From Rickettsiales bacterium (GTDB taxonomy: Bacteria; Bacteroidota; Bacteroidia; Cytophagales; Cyclobacteriaceae), in assembly GCA_002729235.1 (NCBI GenBank), contig PBTY01000080.1, positions 1 to 38,528 on the forward strand: DNA of 38,528 nt, read 5' to 3'. Position numbers and translations under genes: made by a program. This document shows, piece by piece, positions 18,172 through 26,533 of the stretch; within the stretch, counting starts at the first letter, position 1, and every line of letters starts with the position of its first letter. The notes below the pieces were generated by a model, which worked only from the letters and a program-made list of their open reading frames with translations, was not told the DNA's origin and did not search any database.

Positions 18172-20325
18172 ATGAAATATACCTTATCCTGTCTATTGCT
18201 TGCTATCACTATGATGACCCAAGCTCAAAAACAAATTACAATTGAAAACATAACAGACGCTACCTTCTCTCAAAAGTCAGTTCGTAGTGTCAACTGGATG
18301 AATGATGGTCGGTTTTACTCCGCTTTATCAGACAATAAAGTCCAGAAATATGATGTAACCACAGGTGAAATGGTGGAAGTGTTGGTCGATGGTGATGAAT
18401 TGGACATCCGAATCAATGACTATAATTTCAGTGCAGATGAGTCTCAAGTTCTATTGCTTACTGAAAGAAAATCCATTTATAGGAGATCATTTACGGCAGT
18501 CTATTATGTGTACAACCGAAGCACTAAAGAGTCACAAAAACTAAGTGATGGCGTACAGTCTTATGCGACCTTCTCTCCTGATGGGTCCAAAATTGCCTTT
18601 ACCCGTGATAACAACCTGTTTTATAAGGATCTTTCTTCTGATAAAGAGGTCACAATTACTACTGATGGTGAATTCAACAAAATCATCAATGGTAGCAGTG
18701 ACTGGGTGTATGAGGAAGAATTGTACATCACCAAAGCTTTTGAATGGTCTGTAGATAGTAAGAAAATTGTCTACTATCAGTTTGATGAAAGCAATGTGCG
18801 AGAATACAACATGCAACTTTGGAATGATGGAGACCTTTATCCGGAAGATTATGTGTACAAATACCCAAAAGCTGGAGAGGATAATTCGGTGATAAAACTA
18901 TTTATCTATCATCTAAGCGGAGAAAAGAAAGTCTCTGTGGATATTGGTGAAGAGACAGATATCTACATCCCAAGAGCGTATTGGACGCAAGATGCTGAGT
19001 TGATCAGCGTTCAGCGATTGAATCGATTACAAAATCAATTAGACATTCTTCATGTGAATGCTTCAACTGGTGAATCTTCAGTAGTCCTCAGTGACAAAAG
19101 TGATACTTACATTGATTTCACCTTTTGCGATGATTTGACCTATTTAGACAATGGCAAAGAGTTCTTGTTTAGTAGTGAGAAGAGCGGTTTCAAGCACTTC
19201 TATCTATACAATATGAAAGGTGAGATGATCCGCCAGATCACTTCAGGTGACTTTGAAGCAGTGGAATTAGTGGGTTTGAATCAAAGCGCTAAAACTCCTG
19301 TATTGTATTACACTTCCACAGAAATTTCTCCATTAGAGAAGCACTTCTATAGCATTGACCTTAAAGGGAAAGGAAAGAAAAAATTGAGTGCTGAGAGTGG
19401 AAATAGCCGTATCAACATGAGTAATGACTGTAGTTATTACATGAATTATCACAGCTCAGCAGATCAGCCACTTAAAGTTTCTCTATACAAAACTTCAGGA
19501 AATCAGTTGATCAAGGTTCTGGAGGACAACTCTGGTCTTGCAAAAGTCTCTGAAGAGTATGGCTTGAGTGATAAGGAGTTTTTCACCTTCAAAACCGTGG
19601 ATGGAACAAGTCTAAACGGGTTTTACTTAAAGCCTAAAGATTTCTCTGCGGGTAAAGAATACCCTGTTTTAGTTTATCAGTATTCTGGCCCTGGATCTCA
19701 AAACGTATCCAATGGATGGTCTGGAAGTCACTTTATCTTCCATCAATACCTGGTTCAGCAAGGTTATATCATAGCTGTGGTTGATACTCGAGGCACCGGA
19801 TATCGTGGTGAGGCATTCAAAAAAATCACTTACAAACAACTCGGTAAGTACGAAACAGAAGACTTAATAGCTACTGGTAATTATCTTGCTGATCTCCCGT
19901 TTGTTGATTCCAAGCGAATTGGTGTGTGGGGATGGAGTTATGGAGGGTACATGTCCTCATTAGCTATTTTAAAAGGTGCTGATGTTTTCAGTCTCGCAAT
20001 TGCCGTAGCACCTGTGTCCACCTGGAGATTCTATGATACCATCTATACGGAGAGATACTTGCAACGACCTCAAGACAATGCTTCTGGATATGACGACAAT
20101 AGCCCAATCCATCATGCAGAGAAACTAAAAGGAAAGTATTTATTGGTTCATGGAACCGGTGATGACAATGTGCATTTCCAAAATGCAGTGACTCTCCAAA
20201 ATGAGCTAATCAAAGCTGGCAAGCAGTTTGACTCTTTCTATTATCCTGATAAGGCACACGGTCTTGGTGGGCGAAGAGGTCATCTATACCAGATGATGAC
20301 TGACTTTATTTTAGAAAATTTATAA
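18172..20325 (+). CDS. Dipeptidyl peptidase IV-like serine peptidase (S9 family), exported
   Basis: 717 aa, with a signal peptide MKYTLSCLLLAITMMTQAQ. Residues ~20-470 form the beta-propeller, which carries the DWVYEEEL motif (Glu181-183), the double-glutamate element that binds the free N terminus in DPP-IV. The C-terminal alpha/beta hydrolase has the catalytic triad Ser589 (GWSYGGYMS), Asp665 (HGTGDDNVHF) and His704 (RRGHLYQ). It should remove X-Pro or X-Ala dipeptides from oligopeptides in the periplasm, consistent with the M1 aminopeptidase and dehydratase just upstream. All key residues are present; the substrate range is inferred from the family. Confidence 0.96.
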   Translation: MKYTLSCLLLAITMMTQAQKQITIENITDATFSQKSVRSVNWMNDGRFYSALSDNKVQKYDVTTGEMVEVLVDGDELDIRINDYNFSADESQVLLLTERKSIYRRSFTAVYYVYNRSTKESQKLSDGVQSYATFSPDGSKIAFTRDNNLFYKDLSSDKEVTITTDGEFNKIINGSSDWVYEEELYITKAFEWSVDSKKIVYYQFDESNVREYNMQLWNDGDLYPEDYVYKYPKAGEDNSVIKLFIYHLSGEKKVSVDIGEETDIYIPRAYWTQDAELISVQRLNRLQNQLDILHVNASTGESSVVLSDKSDTYIDFTFCDDLTYLDNGKEFLFSSEKSGFKHFYLYNMKGEMIRQITSGDFEAVELVGLNQSAKTPVLYYTSTEISPLEKHFYSIDLKGKGKKKLSAESGNSRINMSNDCSYYMNYHSSADQPLKVSLYKTSGNQLIKVLEDNSGLAKVSEEYGLSDKEFFTFKTVDGTSLNGFYLKPKDFSAGKEYPVLVYQYSGPGSQNVSNGWSGSHFIFHQYLVQQGYIIAVVDTRGTGYRGEAFKKITYKQLGKYETEDLIATGNYLADLPFVDSKRIGVWGWSYGGYMSSLAILKGADVFSLAIAVAPVSTWRFYDTIYTERYLQRPQDNASGYDDNSPIHHAEKLKGKYLLVHGTGDDNVHFQNAVTLQNELIKAGKQFDSFYYPDKAHGLGGRRGHLYQMMTDFILENL

Positions 20326-20341
20326 AAATCCTACCATTATG

Positions 20342-20381
20342 ACTGGTCTTTGTAGAAACGATAGTTTTTATGGAGACCAGT
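20342..20381 (+). repeat. Inverted repeat in the DPP-IV/lipid-kinase gap
   Basis: ACTGGTCT (20342-20349) pairs perfectly with AGACCAGT (20374-20381) over a 24-base loop. It fills much of the 102-base gap before the kinase ATG. The loop is long and only a broken T-run follows, so it could be a weak terminator, an operator, or chance. Confidence 0.35.
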
Positions 20382-20427
20382 TGTTATTTTGGCGGTTGAC
20401 TTTGCAACCACAGTTCGACACAGAAGT

Positions 20428-21306
20428 ATGACAAGAAGGCTTTTCATTGTAGCCAACCCAACAACTGGTACCAAACAACTCGAAATCATCCTTCGTGAAT
20501 TGATGGATTTCTGTGTGGCTAGGGACTTTGAATTTGAAATATTCCTGACTGCTGCTTCTCAGAATGCCTGGAAAACAGTGGAGAAGCATTTTGATGAAAC
20601 CTACACCGACCTGGTCATAGTGGGTGGAGATGGTACGATCAACGAAGCGATCAATGGACTGAAATATCCGGTACCTGTTTCAATCATTCCAAACGGATCT
20701 GGTAATGATTTTGTCAAAAACATCAACATTGGTGAGGACCTGGAAGATCATATTCAGGTGCTTAGATCAGGCAAGGTTCATTCCATTGATTTGGGTGTTT
20801 GCAATGGACGCAAATTTGTCAATGGCGTAGGTATTGGGTTTGATGGTCAGATTGTTGCAGACATGCAACAGAAGAAAAGCTTTTTAAAAGGCCCGGCGAA
20901 ATACTATTCTTTTGTACTAAGGATACTCGCTACCTACAAATCCAGGGTCTTCCGATTTACTCAAGATAAGCATCTTCAGCAAAAAGAATTGATATTACTG
21001 ACGGTAGCCAATGGCACTACGTTTGGTGGTGGCTTTAAGCTCACCCCAGAGGCCGAAGTTGATGATAGTATTCTGGATGTTTGTGAGATTGGTAAAATCA
21101 GTGGCTTCAAACGATTCATGAATATTCATCGACTCCAGGAAGGCACACATGATAAATTACCAGAAGTGAAGTTTTCGAGATGCAAACACCTACATGTGGA
21201 TGAAAACCCAGACCTTCATGCACATATTGATGGGGAGTATTTCGGTCATCCTCCATTTGAAATCGGTATCCTTCCAAATGCTCTTAAAATAAGAGTGAAA
21301 GGTTAA
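20428..21306 (+). CDS. Diacylglycerol/YegS-type lipid kinase
   Basis: 292 aa from the ATG at 20428; an in-frame TTG at 20389 would add 13 residues (AVDFATTVRHRS) that are not typical of the family. The DAGK catalytic domain is clear: FIVANPTTGT at the N terminus, the nucleotide-binding GGDGT motif at 66-70 (VGGDGTINEAINGL), and PNGSGNDF. The C-terminal beta domain ends in the usual HIDGEYF-type strand. It should phosphorylate diacylglycerol or a similar lipid at the inner membrane using ATP. The 3' end overlaps that of lgt by four bases on the opposite strand (TTAA). Whether the product feeds phospholipid recycling after Lgt-type reactions cannot be told. Confidence 0.93.
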   Translation: MTRRLFIVANPTTGTKQLEIILRELMDFCVARDFEFEIFLTAASQNAWKTVEKHFDETYTDLVIVGGDGTINEAINGLKYPVPVSIIPNGSGNDFVKNINIGEDLEDHIQVLRSGKVHSIDLGVCNGRKFVNGVGIGFDGQIVADMQQKKSFLKGPAKYYSFVLRILATYKSRVFRFTQDKHLQQKELILLTVANGTTFGGGFKLTPEAEVDDSILDVCEIGKISGFKRFMNIHRLQEGTHDKLPEVKFSRCKHLHVDENPDLHAHIDGEYFGHPPFEIGILPNALKIRVKG

Positions 21307-22079
21307 TTCGTTTTCTTCTGCTTCTTCACCACGATCATTACGACTATTGTTACGGCAATGATAATGAGTGAAATCAATTGGCTGTGGGATAAAATTCCAT
21401 CAATGATAAACCCTCTGCGTACGTCTCCGCGGAAAATTTCGATAATACCTCGACCAACAGAGTACATGATGATATAAATGAAGAAAAGCTGTCCTTCAAA
21501 TCGATTGTGACGCTTCATCATCAACAACACCACCAAAATGATGGCAATCCACGTTACTTCATACAGCTGAGTAGGGTGTAATGGCACATTCAATGGCTCT
21601 GCCTGGCTTACAGGATCTGTGAAAGTCACTCCCAGAAAACTATCCGTTGGTAGACCATGACAGCAGCCCGCAAAAAAACATCCCAAACGACCACACATGT
21701 GAATAATACAACCTGTGATGGCTATTCGATCAAGCAATGCCCAAACAGGCCACTTCTGCTTTCGGAAATACCAAATGACTGTGGGAATCACGAAAAGTAA
21801 CGATCCATAAAAAACGAACCCGGTTCTAAACCCCTTAAACATGTTGGAAGGTGTTCCGAAATAGTATCCAGGGTCTTCAAAGTAGAAAAAGACTTTTCCC
21901 CCAACAAATGCTGCTACTATGATTAGTATCGCCAGGTTTTGAATTTTGTCTGGTGTAATTCCCAGTTCTCGCTTGACGGTGGTGGACATGTAGAAATAAC
22001 CCAATGTGGCTCCCAGCATGATCATGAAGCCATAGGTGTGAACTGTAAAATCGCCAATGCTGAAGAGTTCCGGGTGCAT
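21303..22079 (-). CDS. lgt: Prolipoprotein diacylglyceryl transferase family protein (variant signature)
   Basis: 258 aa with about seven hydrophobic segments. The N terminus (FTVHTYGFMIMLGATLGY) and the HPTQLYE motif (168-174) are typical of Lgt, as are Arg210, Glu214 and Arg217 in GRGIIEIFRGD. Lgt moves diacylglycerol from phosphatidylglycerol to the lipobox cysteine of prolipoproteins, needed for the lipoproteins encoded nearby. The canonical GRxGNFxNxExxG signature instead reads GRLGCFFAGCCHG (130-142): Arg131 is kept, but cysteines replace the asparagine and neighbouring positions. This cysteine-rich form exists in other Bacteroidota and Deltaproteobacteria annotated as Lgt, so it may be a real transferase or a paralogue. 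It converges on the lipid kinase with overlapping stops. Confidence 0.85.
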   Translation of the reverse strand: MHPELFSIGDFTVHTYGFMIMLGATLGYFYMSTTVKRELGITPDKIQNLAILIIVAAFVGGKVFFYFEDPGYYFGTPSNMFKGFRTGFVFYGSLLFVIPTVIWYFRKQKWPVWALLDRIAITGCIIHMCGRLGCFFAGCCHGLPTDSFLGVTFTDPVSQAEPLNVPLHPTQLYEVTWIAIILVVLLMMKRHNRFEGQLFFIYIIMYSVGRGIIEIFRGDVRRGFIIDGILSHSQLISLIIIAVTIVVMIVVKKQKKTN

Positions 22080-22178
22080 GGTTTGGTCTTAAGTTTTTAG
22101 GTTCAAGGTTCTAAGATAACGCCACTACAGGACATTCTATTATCTGGAGCCTTATTAGCATGCTTTAGTTGGAATCGT

Positions 22179-22235
22179 CTACTTGAACAGTTTTCGCATC
22201 CTCTTGCTCCAAGAACTTTTCAGCAACACTGGATC
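22179..22235 (-). pseudogene. Possible tail of a truncated host gene next to the nuclease island
   Basis: Directly past the stop of the nuclease gene the minus strand reads DPVLLKSSWSKRMRKLFK and a stop, in a frame different from the nuclease. A second frame over the same bases reads EKFLEQEDAKTVQVDDSN and a stop at 22165. Both look protein-like, and neither has a start. GC over 22171-22230 is 26/60, like the host genes and unlike the 18/60 of sampled island lines. The first reading, with DPV followed by a basic tail, recalls the end of YidD proteins, which I believe neighbour lgt in some Bacteroidota. This is a guess; both readings may be chance. Confidence 0.25.
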
Positions 22236-24085
22236 TATTTAGCTATAGATTTTAAAATCCTATCTTCTTGAATCAAAACATCTCTCATGAATAAATTATG
22301 AGGAAGCGTTTTGTGTTTTGTTTCCTTAAATCCTTCAAGAATTAAATTCAAAGATTTTGCAGTGATTAATGATAGGTTCAATTCATAATCCAAACCACAT
22401 TCCTTAATAAAATCATCAGAAAACTCCGGTGCAACAAGTAACGACTTGATTACTTTATAGCCATTCTTTTCCGCCAATTGAATATAAGACTTAAGCTGTC
22501 TTGAAACGGAACTAAACTTATTATATCCACTTTCTTTAACCGATTTACACTCAATTAAAATAAGGTCCTTTTCAGATATTTTGACCACAATGTCCGCCTT
22601 GTCTTTACTGGTGTTGATCGATTTTCTAAGATCTTCATCGACCTGAAAGCCAAGCTTGGAAAGAATTTTACGAGTTAAATCCTCAAATAATATTCCAAGT
22701 TCACTTTCCTTTACTTTAATGCCATTTTCTTTCAAACCCGCTAAATCTCGATATCCTACTAATTCATAGTTTTCTATATAAAGATTTTCGGCATCTTTAA
22801 AATTCTCTAGAATATTTTCAACAAGACTACCTCTTGTTTTTATCCCTTTCTTATCACAGAACTTTGTAAGAGAATCAGAAGGAATAATCTCTAAAACATC
22901 TTTTGGTTTAATATTATAATCAAGCAGATAAGAGCTTCGCATTACATTTTCTTCCTGTAACTCAAATTCCTTTTTAATGAGATCTTTAATCTTTGGTAGG
23001 GTCTCTGTAAGCTCTGTCAGTAATTTTTCATATCCATCTACAGAAATACCGACCTTGTCATCCGCTTCAATTTCATCAAAGTATTTTACAAGATTCGCAA
23101 GTTTATCATCAAGTGTAGCTCCTCCTATTTTAGGGGATATTCCAAGGTTCTTATCACAAAGTTCATTGACAAACTTCTTACGGTCAGTTATTGCCAAATC
23201 AGGTTTATAAATATCAGTCGATAATACTGCATGCATGGAAATGCCTTCATTTATTATCTCTTTAATCTTTTGATCAATGGACTGCCTCCAATCAATATTA
23301 TGTTTTTTGCATACCAAATTAATTTGAGGCTCTCTGAGTTGTCTTAGAATTCTCCTAAAATACTTATCCGCAATTTCTTTCCCTTTAATCTTTCTGATCA
23401 ATGTTACGATTTCATCAGCAACATATACTACGTTGGTTTTCTTTGAAAAAAACACCATCCCAAGATTTCTCAGTTCAGTAATTATTTCATCAATTTCCAG
23501 CTGCTTGAGAGGAATGATCATATAATTGATCAACTTGATCTCTTCGATCGAAAGTTCAAGATTAGTTGAGAGTGTATTTAATATAGTTTGCTCGTCAAAT
23601 GTGATTTTTCTCTCTTGATTGTTGAGGTCGTCATTGACATAAGCCGTGTGAACGCATGCTTTATAAATGAGATAATCTCTTTTCCTACTCTCATCTAAGT
23701 CCGATTTTTCAGCACTCAACTCTGATTCAAAAACCTTTATCTTCTTCTTTAATTGCTTAAGTTCGGTATCATACAATCGTGATAACCAATCTTGCTTCAT
23801 AATACAATTTCCATCCCTTATCAGAATGTCTGTTAGTATATCTACTTGTGAAGTTGATTTTTGAAACTCATCATATAAATAGCTCGAAAACTCATTCTTT
23901 AAGAGATTAAAAACTCTGGATATATTTAAACTATCCATCGCCTTTAAATCACCACTTGCATCATTAAGAATTTTATCAATTTCTTTTATCTGCTTTGGTT
24001 TATCTGCAATTAGATTATCAATTATTTTCAGAAATGAATTTTTCTCAAAGGAATTGAGATTATTAAGGATCTTCTCCAGTTTCAT
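22235..24085 (-). CDS. Uncharacterised protein with C-terminal PD-(D/E)XK (Mrr-like) nuclease domain
   Basis: 616 aa, soluble, strongly helical and lysine-rich, with no signal peptide. The last ~160 residues form a restriction-endonuclease-like fold: Glu468 in the first helix (GILFEDLTRKILSKLGF), Asp498 (KADIVV), then Glu512-Cys-Lys514 (LILIECKS) thirteen residues on, and a later Q-containing helix (SRQLKSYIQLA). Just before it, ~403-427 (SDSLTKFCDKKGIKTRGSL) resembles a SAP-type DNA-binding helix pair. The first ~400 residues match no family I recognise; ~90-130 looks coiled. GC is about 30% on two sampled lines versus 48-50% in flanking lgt and thioesterase, which indicates transfer. No methylase, helicase or integrase is adjacent, so it would be a stand-alone nuclease. 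An anti-phage role is inference. Confidence 0.85.
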   Translation of the reverse strand: MKLEKILNNLNSFEKNSFLKIIDNLIADKPKQIKEIDKILNDASGDLKAMDSLNISRVFNLLKNEFSSYLYDEFQKSTSQVDILTDILIRDGNCIMKQDWLSRLYDTELKQLKKKIKVFESELSAEKSDLDESRKRDYLIYKACVHTAYVNDDLNNQERKITFDEQTILNTLSTNLELSIEEIKLINYMIIPLKQLEIDEIITELRNLGMVFFSKKTNVVYVADEIVTLIRKIKGKEIADKYFRRILRQLREPQINLVCKKHNIDWRQSIDQKIKEIINEGISMHAVLSTDIYKPDLAITDRKKFVNELCDKNLGISPKIGGATLDDKLANLVKYFDEIEADDKVGISVDGYEKLLTELTETLPKIKDLIKKEFELQEENVMRSSYLLDYNIKPKDVLEIIPSDSLTKFCDKKGIKTRGSLVENILENFKDAENLYIENYELVGYRDLAGLKENGIKVKESELGILFEDLTRKILSKLGFQVDEDLRKSINTSKDKADIVVKISEKDLILIECKSVKESGYNKFSSVSRQLKSYIQLAEKNGYKVIKSLLVAPEFSDDFIKECGLDYELNLSLITAKSLNLILEGFKETKHKTLPHNLFMRDVLIQEDRILKSIAK

Positions 24086-24154
24086 TTTGGGCGGTAAATT
24101 GGTGAATGATCCGTTAATTTAAATAATATTGGTAAGATCCTAACTAACAGACAA

Positions 24155-24637
24155 CTACTTAAAAGGATTGTCTCCTTTGTGGGTACTACTGTCAAACACT
24201 CGGATAGCAATCACATCTGCCTCAGCGGTAACTTCACCTTCCACTGTGGCCGTGCATGTCATCACCGTCTTTTTGCCTTTTACTTCCGTGACTTTCGCTC
24301 GTAATTCAATGACTTTGTCATTTGGTGTGGGTTTGACGTATTTTACCGTAATGGTTCCAGTGGCATATCGGTAAACTGGGTCACTATCCAAATAACGGTC
24401 TTCTCGGCGATAGGCATCAGCCATCGCTGTACCCATACAGTGACAGTCAATCAGCGTGGCTAAAATCCCTCCGTTAAGCAAATTGGCCCATCCGTGGTAC
24501 TTTTCCTCTGATTGCCAGAGGCAAACTGCCTCCTCACCTTCCCAGAAACTCCTGATCTGTAGCCCGTTCATGTTGTTTATTCCGCAGCCGAAACAAACAT
24601 TTTCCGGCATATGTAATTGAAAATAATCTTTCTCCAT
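24155..24637 (-). CDS. PaaI-type hotdog thioesterase
   Basis: 160 aa from the ATG at 24637; an upstream in-frame TTG at 24667 would add ten residues and approach the divergent gene. The hotdog fold is shown by the central helix GWANLLNGGILATLIDCH with its N-G-G turn and the following strands (TGTITVKYVKPTP and RAKVTEVKGKKTVMTCTATV). An N-terminal CFGCG motif is typical of a PaaI-like subgroup. It likely hydrolyses acyl-CoA or other thioesters, and it is divergently placed from an acyl-CoA synthetase, which suggests linked fatty-acyl-CoA metabolism. Both genes would start within about 50 bases and share a control region. Confidence 0.88.
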   Translation of the reverse strand: MEKDYFQLHMPENVCFGCGINNMNGLQIRSFWEGEEAVCLWQSEEKYHGWANLLNGGILATLIDCHCMGTAMADAYRREDRYLDSDPVYRYATGTITVKYVKPTPNDKVIELRAKVTEVKGKKTVMTCTATVEGEVTAEADVIAIRVFDSSTHKGDNPFK

Positions 24638-24646
24638 CCTGTTATC

Positions 24647-24654
24647 TAATTTTG
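24647..24654 (+). promoter_or_regulatory. -7 box candidate for the acyl-CoA synthetase operon
   Basis: TAATTTTG is an exact match to TAnnTTTG and lies 31 bases before the ATG at 24686. No good TTTG at the -33 distance was found, so this rests on one element and its position. Confidence 0.4.
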
Positions 24655-24685
24655 GGGTGTACTTCAAGGCCTTAAATTATACAAT

Positions 24686-26524
24686 ATGTCTGCGAGCGCC
24701 ATCAACAAACTCCGAACATTTGACTTACTATTCCATCAACTCAAATTCTTTCCGCTTGAAGATGCCTTCAATTATAAGGTCAATGGGAATTGGAAAAAGT
24801 TTAGCACCAAACAGAGTCTTCAGATCATCAACCAACTAAGCCTGGGGCTACTGGAATTGGGTATCAAAAAAGGAGACCGGGTAGCCCTGATTTCTGAAAA
24901 TAGACCTGAGTGGAATTTTATTGATTTTGCTTGTCAGCAAATTGGAGTAGTGGTAGTACCGATGTATCCCACGATCAGCTCATCTGACTATCGATACATT
25001 TTCCAACACTCAGAAATTAAGTATGCCTTTGTTTCCAATAAGGAGATCCTAGCTAAAATCAACACGGCAATTCCTGGATTGGACGTGGCAGGCGTTTATT
25101 CCATTAACAAAATCAACGGAACGAAGAACTGGCAGGAAATACTAGAACTCGGTAAAAACAAGAAAGTAGAGGAAGTCGCAGCAATTCGTCAAGAAATTAA
25201 ACCGGAGGATTTGATGAGCATTATCTACACCTCTGGCACAACGGATAAGCCCAAAGGGGTGATGCTCTCTCATAAAAATGTGGTGAGTAATGTACTTGCT
25301 TGCACCAAATACTCATATGTGGAATCTGGAAAAGATCGTGCATTGAGTTTTCTTCCACTAAACCACGTTTACGAGCGCACCGGAGTCTATTTATACATTT
25401 ATTTAGGTGTGGCCGTTTACTATTCGGAGATTATGGATACTATTGGGGATGACCTCAAAGATGTCAAACCGCACACTTTCAATACCGTTCCTCGTCTTCT
25501 GGAGAAGGTCTTTGACAAAATCATGAAGAAAGGGAATGAGCTCGGTGGACTCAAAAAAGGAGTCTTCAATCGATCTGTTTCCATTGGGTTGAAATATGAC
25601 CCCAACATCAAGCAGGGAAGTGTTTACAACAGTCAATTGGAATTAGCAGATAAACTCGTTTTCTCCAAATGGCGAGAAGCTCTCGGTGGCAACATCAAGC
25701 AAATACAATGTGGTGCAGCAGCTTTGCAACCAAGATTGCTCCGAGTGTTTTGGGCAGCAGGCATCAAACTATTGGAAGGCTATGGCCTTACTGAAACTTC
25801 TCCAGTAATTACCGCAAATACTCCTGATGCACTTAAAATTGGAACGGTTGGTAAACCAATAGATTTTACAGAAGTACGTATTGGTGCTGAAGGCGAAATC
25901 GAAGTGAAGGGTCCAGGTGTGATGATGGGTTACTACAACAATCCTGAGCAGACTGCCGAAGTAATGACCCAGGATGGTTGGTTCAAAACAGGAGATGTTG
26001 GCATCATTGATAATGGATTTTTGAAGATCACTGATCGCAAAAAGGAGCTTTTCAAAACTTCAGGAGGGCTTTACATTGCCCCACAACAAATAGAGAACAA
26101 ACTCAAAGAGTCAAGACTCATAGAGCAGGCAATGGTTGTTGGAGAAGGAAAAAAATTCCCAGCAGCATTGATCGTTCCAAATTTCGAAGCACTAACAGAG
26201 GAGCTAAGCAAGCAGTTTGTATTTGTCACAGAGCAGAGTGAGTTGCCAAAAGACCCTGTTGTCATCAAACTGTATGAGAAGGAAATTGCAAAAGTGAATG
26301 AGGAGCTAGGTAAATGGGCCGGAGTGAAACAATATCGCATTGTTTCTGAAAGCTGGACTCCAGACTCTGGAGAGTTAACTCCAACATTAAAACTCAAAAG
26401 AAGAGTACTTCACGAAAAATATGAACATATGATTGCCGATATTTATAGCGCAGACGGTTCTGTTGATTTTGCGGAAGCGGAATCTGATACTTCAGAGCTC
26501 GATCTGGAAGAATCAAATAAATAG
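24686..26524 (+). CDS. Long-chain acyl-CoA synthetase (AMP-forming)
   Basis: 612 aa. The ANL-family motifs are in order: the P-loop YTSGTTDKPKG near residue 182, LPLNHVYERT, GYGLTETSP near 365, and FKTGDVGIID followed by DRKKELFKTSGG near 435-460. Length and the DR.KEL-T-GG..I.P arrangement fit long-chain (FadD/FAA1-like) synthetases rather than acetyl-CoA synthetase. It activates free fatty acids to acyl-CoA with ATP at the membrane face. The C-terminal 30 residues are acidic and look disordered. An MBL hydrolase gene follows after nine bases, so the two are co-transcribed, and a thioesterase lies divergently upstream, forming an opposing activation/hydrolysis set. Confidence 0.95.
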   Translation: MSASAINKLRTFDLLFHQLKFFPLEDAFNYKVNGNWKKFSTKQSLQIINQLSLGLLELGIKKGDRVALISENRPEWNFIDFACQQIGVVVVPMYPTISSSDYRYIFQHSEIKYAFVSNKEILAKINTAIPGLDVAGVYSINKINGTKNWQEILELGKNKKVEEVAAIRQEIKPEDLMSIIYTSGTTDKPKGVMLSHKNVVSNVLACTKYSYVESGKDRALSFLPLNHVYERTGVYLYIYLGVAVYYSEIMDTIGDDLKDVKPHTFNTVPRLLEKVFDKIMKKGNELGGLKKGVFNRSVSIGLKYDPNIKQGSVYNSQLELADKLVFSKWREALGGNIKQIQCGAAALQPRLLRVFWAAGIKLLEGYGLTETSPVITANTPDALKIGTVGKPIDFTEVRIGAEGEIEVKGPGVMMGYYNNPEQTAEVMTQDGWFKTGDVGIIDNGFLKITDRKKELFKTSGGLYIAPQQIENKLKESRLIEQAMVVGEGKKFPAALIVPNFEALTEELSKQFVFVTEQSELPKDPVVIKLYEKEIAKVNEELGKWAGVKQYRIVSESWTPDSGELTPTLKLKRRVLHEKYEHMIADIYSADGSVDFAEAESDTSELDLEESNK

Positions 26525-26533
26525 CAATCCAAA

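Noticed and set aside
22235-24085. Transposase or integrase interpretation of the AT-rich gene
   Set aside because: No DDE, serine- or tyrosine-recombinase motifs, no terminal inverted repeats and no target duplication could be found around it; the residues fit a PD-(D/E)XK nuclease.
24086-24154. Remaining half of a disrupted host gene on the right side of the nuclease
   Set aside because: The stretch is short and AT-rich, and no reading resembles a YidD or other N-terminal portion.
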